Of a stretch of 64,000 bases of DNA, positions 33,819 through 42,078 are shown in pieces. Location: the NCBI GenBank assembly GCA_964526285.1, contig CAZGIW010000001.1, forward strand, positions 62,001-126,000, written 5' to 3'. Numbering within the stretch: position 1 is the stretch's first letter; every line of letters begins with the position of its first letter. A program made the translations under genes and the position numbers. Under the pieces are notes generated by a model. The model was given only the letters and a program-made list of their open reading frames with translations. It searched no databases and was not told where the DNA came from. This DNA is from CAYMAZ01 sp964526285 (GTDB taxonomy: Bacteria; Bacteroidota; Bacteroidia; Bacteroidales; DTU049).

Positions 33819-35735
33819 TTATTTATAACTGCGTTGTTTCAATTCAACACTTTCAAATTTCAGTGATTCTTTGTGCAGTTGAGGTGCTTGTGCTTCTCCT
33901 TTGTATTCCCAAACACCAACATATGTGTAGTTTTCATCATCCCGCATAGCTTCTCCTTCTTCTGTTTGGCTTTCTTCTCTGAAGTGTGCTCCGCACGATT
34001 CTTTTCGATTTAGTGCATCTGTCACAATGAGTTTCCCTAGCTCAATAAAATCAGCCACGCGGCATGCTTTTTCCAGGTCAGGATTCATTCCGTTAACATC
34101 ACCGGGCACTTTTACATCACGCCAAAACTCTTCTTTCAACTCATCCAGCAACCCCAAAGCTTTTGTTAAGCCTTCTTCGTTACGAACCAAACCCGAATAG
34201 TCCCACATGATTTTTCCAAGACGTTTGTGAAAATTTTTAGCAGATTGTTTGCCCTTTACTGACATTAACTTGTCAATTTTCTCTTTCACTTCCTTTTCAG
34301 CAGCTTCAAATTCAGGAGTATCAGTGGTGAATTTGGAAACCTTTATCTGATCTGACAAATAATTGGTCATGGTGACAGGCAAAATAAAATAACCATCACC
34401 AGAGCATTGCATTAATGAGCTGGCACCTAGTCTGTTAGCCCCATGGTCGGAAAAATTGGCTTCTCCTGCAGCAAACAATCCGGGAATAGTTGTCATAAGC
34501 TCATAATCAACCCACAAACCACCCATGGTATAGTGTCCGGCAGGATAAATTTTCATAGGGGCTTTGTAGGGATTTTCTCCGGTAATTTTTTCATACATTT
34601 CAAACAGATTGCCATATTTTCCTTCAATTACTTTTTCTCCCTGTTTTGCAATGGCATCTTTAAAATCAAGATAAACGGCCAGGCCTGTTTCTCCTACACC
34701 ATAACCAGCATCACAGCGTTCTTTAGCAGCACGTGAGGCAATGTCACGTGGAACAAGATTGCCAAAAGCAGGATAACGACGTTCCAGATAATAGTCTCGT
34801 TCTTCTTCGGGAATTTGTCCCGGAGGACGGTTATCACCCTTTTCTTTGGGTACCCAAACACGTCCATCATTTCTCAGTGATTCAGACATGAGGGTGAGTT
34901 TTGACTGATATGGATTCAATACCGGAATTGAGGTGGGGTGAATCTGAATAAAACTGGGATTTGCAAAAGCAGCTCCTTTTTTATATGCCTGCCATGCAGC
35001 TGAAGCATGTGAATTGACAGCAAGAGTTGACAAATAATAAATTGTTCCATAACCACCTGTTGCAAGCACAACAGCATGAGCAGAGTGTCTTTCAATTTCG
35101 CCGGTAATAAGATTACGCGCAATAATTCCCCTTGCTCTTCCATCAATGATTACAAGATTCATCATTTCACGACGATTGTACATTTTTACATTACCAAGAG
35201 AAATTTGTCTGGACAAGGAAGAATATGTGCCCAATAAACATTGCTGTCCGGTTGCTCCTTTTGCATAAAAGGTTCTTGACACCTGTACTCCTCCAAAAGA
35301 ACGATTATCAATTGTGCCACCATAATCACGTGCAAAGGGAACTCCCAACGCTGTAAAATGATCAATCACCTGATTGCTTACTTCTGCAGCTCTGTAAACA
35401 TTGGCTTCGCGTGCACGGAAATCTCCACCCTTTATCATATCATGAAACAAACGAAAGACACTGTCACCATCATTTTGATAGTTTTTGGCAGCATTAATGC
35501 CTCCCTGTGCTGCAACCGAGTGAGCACGGCGGGGCGTATCCTGATAACAGAACACTTTCACATTGTATCCAAGCTCTCCAAGTGCAGATGCAGCTCCTGC
35601 ACCTGCCAAACCGGTTCCAACAACAATTATTTCCAGTTTCTTTTTATTGGCAGGATTCACAAGTTTTGAATTATTCTTATATTGAGTCCATTTTTCGGCC
35701 AGAGGGCCTTCCGGAATTTTTGAATTCAGTTCCAT
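33819..35735 (-). CDS. sdhA: Succinate dehydrogenase / fumarate reductase flavoprotein subunit
   Basis: The catalytic FAD subunit, 638 residues. Visible are the FAD motif IIVVGTGLAGAGAASALGELGYNV, the region around the covalent FAD histidine (RRAHSVAAQGGINAAKNYQNDGDS), TKGGDFRAREANVYR, the substrate-side PTSIP, and the catalytic GGLWVDYE...GLFAAGEANFSDHGANRLGASSLMQ. The order of genes (cytochrome b, flavoprotein, iron-sulfur) is the Bacteroidota type with a single membrane anchor subunit. It interconverts succinate and fumarate at the inner membrane with quinones. Confidence 0.96.
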   Translation of the reverse strand: MELNSKIPEGPLAEKWTQYKNNSKLVNPANKKKLEIIVVGTGLAGAGAASALGELGYNVKVFCYQDTPRRAHSVAAQGGINAAKNYQNDGDSVFRLFHDMIKGGDFRAREANVYRAAEVSNQVIDHFTALGVPFARDYGGTIDNRSFGGVQVSRTFYAKGATGQQCLLGTYSSLSRQISLGNVKMYNRREMMNLVIIDGRARGIIARNLITGEIERHSAHAVVLATGGYGTIYYLSTLAVNSHASAAWQAYKKGAAFANPSFIQIHPTSIPVLNPYQSKLTLMSESLRNDGRVWVPKEKGDNRPPGQIPEEERDYYLERRYPAFGNLVPRDIASRAAKERCDAGYGVGETGLAVYLDFKDAIAKQGEKVIEGKYGNLFEMYEKITGENPYKAPMKIYPAGHYTMGGLWVDYELMTTIPGLFAAGEANFSDHGANRLGASSLMQCSGDGYFILPVTMTNYLSDQIKVSKFTTDTPEFEAAEKEVKEKIDKLMSVKGKQSAKNFHKRLGKIMWDYSGLVRNEEGLTKALGLLDELKEEFWRDVKVPGDVNGMNPDLEKACRVADFIELGKLIVTDALNRKESCGAHFREESQTEEGEAMRDDENYTYVGVWEYKGEAQAPQLHKESLKFESVELKQRSYK

Positions 35736-35755
35736 ATTGAAATAATTTTAATTGA

Positions 35756-36424
35756 TTATTTAAAAAACATAAAACAAACAGGGATTATAATAAAACCTAT
35801 TGATATACCAATGGAGTATATTGCTCCGATACCTTTAATCCATCCAAAATACTTACTGTGCTGAAAGCCAAGTGTTTGAAAAAATGACTGAAAGGCATGA
35901 TACAGGTGAAATCCCAAAACAACAAAGAGAACGATGTATAACCACGAATAAAGGGGAGTTGAAAATAAGGCCACGGCCATGGGATAAAAATCATGAGTAT
36001 CTGCAGCTATTTCAGGCTTGGCAACAATACCAAGTTTAACAAAGTAGAAGTGCATAAAGTGGATAATCAGAAATGTGAGAATTAATAGCCCAGTCCAGAT
36101 CATGTAACGTGAAAAGAAAGATGAATCCGATTTGGGAGCTACTTTGTAACGGACAGGCCTGACTCTCCAGTTACGCAACTGCAAAATCACTCCGATTAAC
36201 ATGTGAATAATAAATGCAGCAAACAAAACATACTCAAACAATTTGATAAACAAACTGCTTGACATAAAATGCACAGCTTTGGAGAAAGCTGCACCACTGT
36301 CTCCTTTCAGCATCAAAAGATTAATGCCGAGGTGTACCACCAGAAAAGACATAAGGAACAATCCTGCGATGCCCATTGTAATCTTTTTGATGATGGTTGC
36401 CGATTTCAGAATAGAAGTTGCCAT
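35756..36424 (-). CDS. sdhC: Succinate dehydrogenase cytochrome b subunit
   Basis: The membrane anchor of complex II: 222 residues from the ATG at 36424 (MATSILKSATIIKK), with five hydrophobic segments and several membrane histidines that may bind two haems (HLGINLL, HMLIGV, IIHFMHFY, HLYHAFQSF). This is the fused, di-haem type B anchor. An in-frame start 44 codons upstream is rejected because the promoter lies inside that extension. It heads the sdhCAB operon. Confidence 0.9.
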   Translation of the reverse strand: MATSILKSATIIKKITMGIAGLFLMSFLVVHLGINLLMLKGDSGAAFSKAVHFMSSSLFIKLFEYVLFAAFIIHMLIGVILQLRNWRVRPVRYKVAPKSDSSFFSRYMIWTGLLILTFLIIHFMHFYFVKLGIVAKPEIAADTHDFYPMAVALFSTPLYSWLYIVLFVVLGFHLYHAFQSFFQTLGFQHSKYFGWIKGIGAIYSIGISIGFIIIPVCFMFFK

Positions 36425-36477
36425 ACTAGTAATATTTATATATTTGTAAAATAAAAAATCAGGAGATATTTGATGGA

Positions 36478-36485
36478 CAAAAGTA
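36478..36485 (-). promoter_or_regulatory. -7 element of the sdhCAB operon
   Basis: The minus strand reads TACTTTTG; a TTG at 36505-36507 is 19 bases upstream and fits the -33 element. The predicted leader is about 50 bases. Confidence 0.6.
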
Positions 36486-36543
36486 TAATTATTTTTACAA
36501 AAAACAATAACCTGACTAAAATTAACATAAATTAATATAATAT

Positions 36544-37833
36544 ATGAAAGAAACATGTTTTAACAATTCGTTTTTTCTATCAAACAGACAGAGACTTACA
36601 GCTCTTTTGCCAGAAAATAGTCTGGCAATTATTTCTGCAAATAATTTTATGCCCAAAAGTGCTGACCAGACTTTTCCATTATATCAAAATCAGGATTATT
36701 ATTATCTCACAGGGCTGAAACAGGAAAAATCCATTTTATGTATTTGTAAGTCACATCCCGATCCTGCCATGCGACAGGTGTTGTTTTTGCTCAATGCATC
36801 GCCCGAAATGGAAATATGGACGGGGTATCGCTATACAAAAGACGATGTGAAAAGAATCAGTGGAATTGAAACGGTATTGTCTCTCAGTGATTTTCCTGTA
36901 TTGATAAAAGATTTTATGACAATCAGTGCAGAAGTGTTGATGCTGACAAACGAAGCGCCAAAGTTTATTTCGGACTACCCAACCGCCAATGACCTGTTAA
37001 TCACAGCCATACAACAACAATATCCTCTGCACCGCTATGGAAGACTTTCTCCAGTGATGATGCAACTGAGGCTGATTAAACAGAAAGAAGAGTTGGGAAT
37101 GATTAAAAAGGCTATCTCAATTACAGAAAAAGCATTGCACAAAGTGATGAAACAATTGAAACCAGGATTGATGGAATATCAGGTGGCAGCCGAAATAACA
37201 AGAGAGATATTGTGGAACGGGGGCAATGGACATGCTTTTGAGCCAATTGTGGCCGGTGGTAAAAATGCATGTGTGCTGCATTATACAACGCCAAATGCAA
37301 AGCTGAACAAAGAGGATTTGATGTTGATTGATTTTGGAGCAGAATATGAGTATTATGCCTCTGATTGTTCACGAACCATTCCCGTGGGCGGAAAATTTAC
37401 AGCAAGACAGAAACAATGTTATCAGGCTGTGCTAAGAGTGTTTAAAAAAGCACAAAAACTCTATGTTCCAGGAAATACGATAAACAAAATCAATGCACAG
37501 GTAAACCAATGGATGGAAAAAGAAATGATTGAACTGGGTTTGTTTACCAAAGAGGAAGTAAAAAATCAAAACCCTGAAAATCCATTGTTTAAAAAGTATT
37601 TTATGCATGGAACTGCCCATTTTGTTGGCCTTGATGTACATGATGTTGGCTTAAAACATATTCCTCTTGAAAAAGGTATGGTATTAACCTGTGAACCTGG
37701 GATTTATATTCAAGAAGAGAGTATTGGAATAAGAATAGAAAATATGATTCTGGTGGACAAAACTCCGGTTGATTTGATGAAGCATTTTCCGGTTGAGATA
37801 GAGGAAATTGAAAAAAACTCCGATAAAGTGTAA
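36544..37833 (+). CDS. pepP: Xaa-Pro aminopeptidase (M24B)
   Basis: A 429-residue cytosolic peptidase that removes N-terminal residues preceding proline. The N-terminal AMP_N domain contains FPLYQNQDYYYLTGL; the pita-bread M24 domain follows from about residue 180. Metal ligands can be traced: Asp in LIDFGAEYEYYASDCSRTIP (both aspartates), His in GTAHFVGLDVHDVG, Glu in TCEPGIYI and Glu in GIRIENMILV. Length and motifs fit PepP. The gene stands alone and is divergent from the sdh operon. Confidence 0.92.
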   Translation: MKETCFNNSFFLSNRQRLTALLPENSLAIISANNFMPKSADQTFPLYQNQDYYYLTGLKQEKSILCICKSHPDPAMRQVLFLLNASPEMEIWTGYRYTKDDVKRISGIETVLSLSDFPVLIKDFMTISAEVLMLTNEAPKFISDYPTANDLLITAIQQQYPLHRYGRLSPVMMQLRLIKQKEELGMIKKAISITEKALHKVMKQLKPGLMEYQVAAEITREILWNGGNGHAFEPIVAGGKNACVLHYTTPNAKLNKEDLMLIDFGAEYEYYASDCSRTIPVGGKFTARQKQCYQAVLRVFKKAQKLYVPGNTINKINAQVNQWMEKEMIELGLFTKEEVKNQNPENPLFKKYFMHGTAHFVGLDVHDVGLKHIPLEKGMVLTCEPGIYIQEESIGIRIENMILVDKTPVDLMKHFPVEIEEIEKNSDKV

Positions 37834-37912
37834 TTTTAATGTTTAAATTAAACTTTTTAGTTAATTTTACACTCTTAACCCAGCGAAAGTAACAACAATT
37901 AAAATATATTTT

Positions 37913-39715
37913 ATGAAGAACATGTATTCCCCCAGTGCAAAAGTATTATTTGCACTGATGTTTTTTGTTGCCGTGATGAATTCGGCATACAGCCAGTGTG
38001 GTCCGGTTGATCATGCCGGAGCTGACTTGATTATAAGCACAAACACCACTTTGGGTGGAGAGCATACCAATATTGGAAAATTTCAGGTTTCCAGTGGTGT
38101 AACTCTTAGTGTTGATCCTGTTTGTAAATATTTAATTATTGAGGCAGACACCATCATTGTAGCAGGAATTATCAATGGTAATTATGCTGGTGATGCAGGA
38201 GGTAGTGGAGGAGTTGGAGGAGGCATGGCCAATGGCAGTGGCAATCCGGGTCAGGGTGGTTTTGGTGGTCTGGCCGGAACAGGCCCCGGTGGTGGCAATG
38301 CAGGTTTAGCAGGTCTTGCAGGTGGTACAATTACTCAAATTTGTGGAGGTTTGTTTTGCTCAGGAAATCGTGATGGATTGAATGGTGGAGGCGGCGGCGG
38401 CGGCGGAGCTAGTGGTGGAGCCTATGGAGGTATTGGTGCTGCAGGAGGTTGGGGAGCTTATGGCTCAGGATTTACCGGAGCAACAGGAGGAGATTATGGA
38501 CAACCCGGAAACCCAAAATCTCCATTTGGGTCTGAAGATGGTGTTGATATTGCCTGGGGATCAGGTGGCGGAGGTGCCGGTGCCGGCGGCGGCGGATGGA
38601 GTAATGGTGATAACGGAGGTCGCGGAGGAAACGGAGGTGCTATGGTAAGACTCACTTCAGCAGGACCATTGACTCTCTCAGGATCAATTACATGCAGTGG
38701 AGAGCAGGGATATGCCGGAGGAAATGGTGGCGGAGAAAGTACAGATGATAGTTATACCTGCAGTTCCAGTGGTTATAGTTCATGTGGAATATGTTCTGAA
38801 TCAGTATTTGATGCTGCCGGCGGTGCAGGCGGCGGCGGTGGCGGTGGTTCCGGTGGTGGCATTATGCTTCAGGCACAGGGACCAATGGTTGTTACAGGAA
38901 TTCTTCATGCAAAAGGAGGAGACGGAGGACCCGCAGGACTTCCAAGAAGCACAATAGATGCATGTTTTGACGATGCACGTGGTGGTGGAAGCGGAAGCGG
39001 CGGAAGAATTAAAATATTTTCAAATCCATGCTATAATAATAATATTTCCCCAACTACCTCAGTGAATGCTGGTCTGGGTGGTGAAGGCGTTACATCGGGA
39101 ATTGTAGGAAATCCCGGAACGTACAGAAATGATTTGATTAATCCAGACTATGTTGCACTTGCTGGTGGTGCAATTGCTCTTACAGATCCTGAATTTTGCT
39201 TCTACGGAGATGTTCCACCAATTACATCATCTACTGCAGCAACAGGAGGTGTGCCAGGAATACTAAACTATCAATGGCAATATAGTATAACAAACGCAAC
39301 ATCAGGGTTCTCTAATATTCCCGGACAAATTAATGTTACTTATGATCCTGGAATGATTACTCAAACCACATGGTATAGAAGAAAAGCAACCTCAGGAATT
39401 TGTGAAGAATTTAGTAATGTTGTGGTAGCAACGGTGCTGGATTGCTCTTCAATTGAAGAACAGGAGAACATCAATATTAACGTATATCCAAATCCTGCAA
39501 ACGACGAATTCTTTATTGAAATCCCCCAACTGTCAGAAAGTTCATTTACTTTACACATGTTTACTGTTCACGGATTGAAAGTCATTGATAAACAATTTAA
39601 TGATTTTATTCCCGGAACGCCGGTTTCTGTTACAGTTGACTTGCCTTCAGGAGTGTATCTGCTACAAATTATTGCAAATGATTTCACTGCAACAACAAAA
39701 ATCAGTATAGAATAG
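37913..39715 (+). CDS. Glycine-rich surface protein with T9SS sorting signal
   Basis: A 600-residue secreted protein. The signal peptide (ALMFFVAVMNSAYSQ) is followed by a beta-type entry segment (GADLIISTNTTLGGEHTNIGKF) and about 320 residues that are extremely Gly-rich, with runs such as GGGGGGGGASGGAYGG and GAGGGGGGGSGGGIML. Short hydrophobic strands interrupt the glycine runs (LIIEADTIIVAGIING, IMLQAQGPMVVTGILHAKGG, GGRIKIFSN), suggesting a regular beta-roll or polyglycine-helix scaffold. An Ig/PKD-like module (YQWQYSITNATSGFSNIPG) precedes the type A sorting signal (VYPNPANDEFFIEI, final TKISIE). Function unknown; adhesion or matrix are plausible. Codon repeats (GGC/GGA) make length variation likely. 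Confidence 0.8.
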   Translation: MKNMYSPSAKVLFALMFFVAVMNSAYSQCGPVDHAGADLIISTNTTLGGEHTNIGKFQVSSGVTLSVDPVCKYLIIEADTIIVAGIINGNYAGDAGGSGGVGGGMANGSGNPGQGGFGGLAGTGPGGGNAGLAGLAGGTITQICGGLFCSGNRDGLNGGGGGGGGASGGAYGGIGAAGGWGAYGSGFTGATGGDYGQPGNPKSPFGSEDGVDIAWGSGGGGAGAGGGGWSNGDNGGRGGNGGAMVRLTSAGPLTLSGSITCSGEQGYAGGNGGGESTDDSYTCSSSGYSSCGICSESVFDAAGGAGGGGGGGSGGGIMLQAQGPMVVTGILHAKGGDGGPAGLPRSTIDACFDDARGGGSGSGGRIKIFSNPCYNNNISPTTSVNAGLGGEGVTSGIVGNPGTYRNDLINPDYVALAGGAIALTDPEFCFYGDVPPITSSTAATGGVPGILNYQWQYSITNATSGFSNIPGQINVTYDPGMITQTTWYRRKATSGICEEFSNVVVATVLDCSSIEEQENININVYPNPANDEFFIEIPQLSESSFTLHMFTVHGLKVIDKQFNDFIPGTPVSVTVDLPSGVYLLQIIANDFTATTKISIE

Positions 39716-39790
39716 AAACTGAACATATTATACAGAGGTGCATTTCTGAGTGGAAAAAATCTGCAGGGGGTGCACCTTTTTAATAGAAGG

Positions 39791-40963
39791 ATGAAAAAAA
39801 CAATACACAATAATACACTTGTTCCAATAATCATGTGGTTGGATGAGGTTGAACCTTCAGCCATGCAGCAGGCTGAAAATCTGGCCAATCTGCCTTTTGT
39901 GTTTAAACATATTGCATTGATGCCCGATTGCCATTCTGGATATGGGATGCCCATTGGTGGTGTGATTGCTGCCCGCAATGTTATTGTTCCCAATGCAGTG
40001 GGTGTGGATATCGGCTGCGGAATGTGTGCTGTTCAATTGTCTTTGCATGAGATTAAAAAGGAATCTTTAAAGAAGATAATGAATGAAATCCGCCAACAAG
40101 TACCACTGGGCTTTAAACATCATAAGGAAAAACAAAACGAAAACCTTATGCCAGACACAAAAAATTTGCCTGAGAAGGGAATAGTTAAACGAGAGTATGA
40201 TTCAGCTCTTTATCAAATCGGAACGTTGGGCGGAGGAAATCATTTTATTGAAATTCAGAAAGGAAATGACGGGCACATTTGGCTGATGATTCATTCAGGA
40301 AGCAGAAATTTGGGATTGAAAGTGGCTGAATATTATCATAAAACAGCCAAAAGTTTTATTATGAAAAACAAGCCGGATTATAATGTGCCGTCAGATTTGG
40401 CGTTTTTGCCATTTGAAACGGAAGAAGCGCAGGCCTATTGGCAGGAAATGAACTATTGTGTTGAATTTGCGCTGGCCAACAGAAAACATATGATGGACAC
40501 AGTTACACAGGCTGTTCAGAAACATGTGAAAAAAAAGATTGAAACACTTCAATTCATTAACATTGCACACAATTATGCTCAGCATGAAACTCATTTTGGA
40601 GAAAATGTCATTGTTCATCGCAAGGGAGCAACAAGTGCACGAAATGGAGAATTGGGAATAATTCCGGGCTCTCAGGGAACAAAGAGCTATATTGTAAGAG
40701 GAAAGGGCAATCCAATGAGTTTTCAAAGCTGCTCACACGGAGCTGGTCGCATTATGGGCAGAAAACAGGCTCAGAGAGAACTTAGTCTGGAGGATGAGAT
40801 ATCAAAACTTGAAAGCAAAGGAATTATCCACTCAGTGAGAACTGTAAAAGACCTTGATGAAGCTCCGGGGGCATATAAGCTCATTGATGAAGTCATGCAA
40901 AATCAGAATGATTTAGTTGAGATTGTGACGGAACTTGTGCCTCTGGCTGTGATAAAGGGATAG
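39791..40963 (+). CDS. RtcB-family RNA ligase
   Basis: RtcB proteins join RNA 2',3'-cyclic phosphate or 3'-phosphate ends to 5'-OH ends using GTP and Mn2+. Starting at the ATG at 39791 gives 390 residues; an in-frame GTG 7 codons earlier is possible but less likely. Motifs include the metal-binding DIGCGMCAVQL near residue 72, GTLGGGNHFIEIQ, IHSGSRNLG, IAHNYAQHE and SCSHGAGRIMGRKQA, whose histidine is expected to be guanylylated. No RtcA or RtcR is nearby. The role (tRNA repair or rRNA healing) is inferred from family. Confidence 0.88.
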   Translation: MKKTIHNNTLVPIIMWLDEVEPSAMQQAENLANLPFVFKHIALMPDCHSGYGMPIGGVIAARNVIVPNAVGVDIGCGMCAVQLSLHEIKKESLKKIMNEIRQQVPLGFKHHKEKQNENLMPDTKNLPEKGIVKREYDSALYQIGTLGGGNHFIEIQKGNDGHIWLMIHSGSRNLGLKVAEYYHKTAKSFIMKNKPDYNVPSDLAFLPFETEEAQAYWQEMNYCVEFALANRKHMMDTVTQAVQKHVKKKIETLQFINIAHNYAQHETHFGENVIVHRKGATSARNGELGIIPGSQGTKSYIVRGKGNPMSFQSCSHGAGRIMGRKQAQRELSLEDEISKLESKGIIHSVRTVKDLDEAPGAYKLIDEVMQNQNDLVEIVTELVPLAVIKG

Positions 40964-40976
40964 CCACAAAATAGGA

Positions 40977-41990
40977 TTATTTGAAACTCAATTTCTCCAC
41001 AATCACATTTCCAAGCTGTTGAGGATATATTTCACGCATGCATTGACAATCTCCGGTTTTTCTGCAATCAGAACATTCTTTATTGTGCATAAACACATGC
41101 ACATTTTTTCCCAGCGGAGCCCATCTTCCGGGATGCATGGGACGGATGGGAGGATATATGCCAAAGGCATGAATGCCAGCAGCAGCAGCAATATGCAGTG
41201 GTCCGGTACTGGAAGCCACCAGTCCCTGACATCCTGTAATGAGTGAAATGTATTGCTGAAGACTTAACTTCCCGCCAACATCAGTGATTTGTCTTTTTAT
41301 TTCAGGAAAAACATTCCGGTAGATTATGGCTTCGGATTCTGTTCCAGCAAAAATCACATTATATTCATCTTCGGGCAGCAGATTTGACAATTCAACATAA
41401 TATTCAAGAGGCCACTCCCGTGCGCTTCCTCTTGAGTGAGGATGAAAAATTATGTTTTTTCTGTTTTTGTCAATGAATAGAGAAACGGCATTATCAATAG
41501 CTGGAAGTCTGTCAAACAGACATATGGCAGATAAATCTTCAAGAGAAAAAACATTGTTGGTAAAAAGAGGCTTTAAAAGCTTCAGGTTTAACTGTGTTTC
41601 ATGTAGTTTTGAGTTTTTGCGACCGAAATTAACAAGACCATTGCAATATAACAGGTGGAATAATCTGTGAGAAGTACCAATACGGAGGGGGATGCCAGCG
41701 CTGAAAGCAGTTTTAGCAATTTTTTTCTGAGGAAATACATGCAAAATTGCATGTGCTTCTAAATCCTTCAATTGTTGAATTATTTCTTTTTCAGGTTTTT
41801 TTTCCATCTCATCCCATTCCACAATTTTGTCTATGTATGAAGCACACTCAAGCACAGGCTTTGTGTATGAATTACCCAAAAAGATTATTTCGGATTCAGG
41901 AAATTGTTTTTTCAATATCACCGCCAGCGGCAGAGTGAGTATCACATCTCCGATTTTATCTGTGCGACTGATGATAAAATTTTTCATCAT
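40977..41990 (-). CDS. Glycosyltransferase family 9 (heptosyltransferase-like)
   Basis: A 337-residue GT-B glycosyltransferase. N-terminal ISRTDKIGDVILTLPLAVILKKQFPE is the GT9 acceptor-domain opening. The C-terminal nucleotide-sugar domain shows IIFHPHSRGSAREWPLEYYVEL and LVASSTGPLHIAAAAG...PPIRPMHPGRWAPLG. Enzymes of this family add heptose or other sugars to lipopolysaccharide cores. A cysteine cluster near the C-terminus (KECSDCRKTGDCQC) also occurs in relatives and may bind metal. The gene stands alone, convergent with rtcB. Confidence 0.88.
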   Translation of the reverse strand: MMKNFIISRTDKIGDVILTLPLAVILKKQFPESEIIFLGNSYTKPVLECASYIDKIVEWDEMEKKPEKEIIQQLKDLEAHAILHVFPQKKIAKTAFSAGIPLRIGTSHRLFHLLYCNGLVNFGRKNSKLHETQLNLKLLKPLFTNNVFSLEDLSAICLFDRLPAIDNAVSLFIDKNRKNIIFHPHSRGSAREWPLEYYVELSNLLPEDEYNVIFAGTESEAIIYRNVFPEIKRQITDVGGKLSLQQYISLITGCQGLVASSTGPLHIAAAAGIHAFGIYPPIRPMHPGRWAPLGKNVHVFMHNKECSDCRKTGDCQCMREIYPQQLGNVIVEKLSFK

Positions 41991-41994
41991 GAAA

Positions 41995-42002
41995 CAAAGT
42001 TA
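41995..42002 (-). promoter_or_regulatory. -7 element of GT9 gene, leaderless
   Basis: The minus strand reads TAACTTTG, 4 bases before the first of two tandem ATG codons (41990). The mRNA is expected to start at or beside the start codon. Confidence 0.55.
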
Positions 42003-42052
42003 CAATGAAAAATTTAGAAATAAGAGGAAACGTTTAGTTATGGATAATTCTC

Positions 42053-42060
42053 TATCTTTG
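42053..42060 (+). promoter_or_regulatory. -7 element of TPR/LuxR regulator
   Basis: TATCTTTG lies 18 bases before the ATG at 42079, giving a predicted leader of about 15 bases. Confidence 0.5.
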
Positions 42061-42078
42061 TAAAAGAGAAGAATAACA

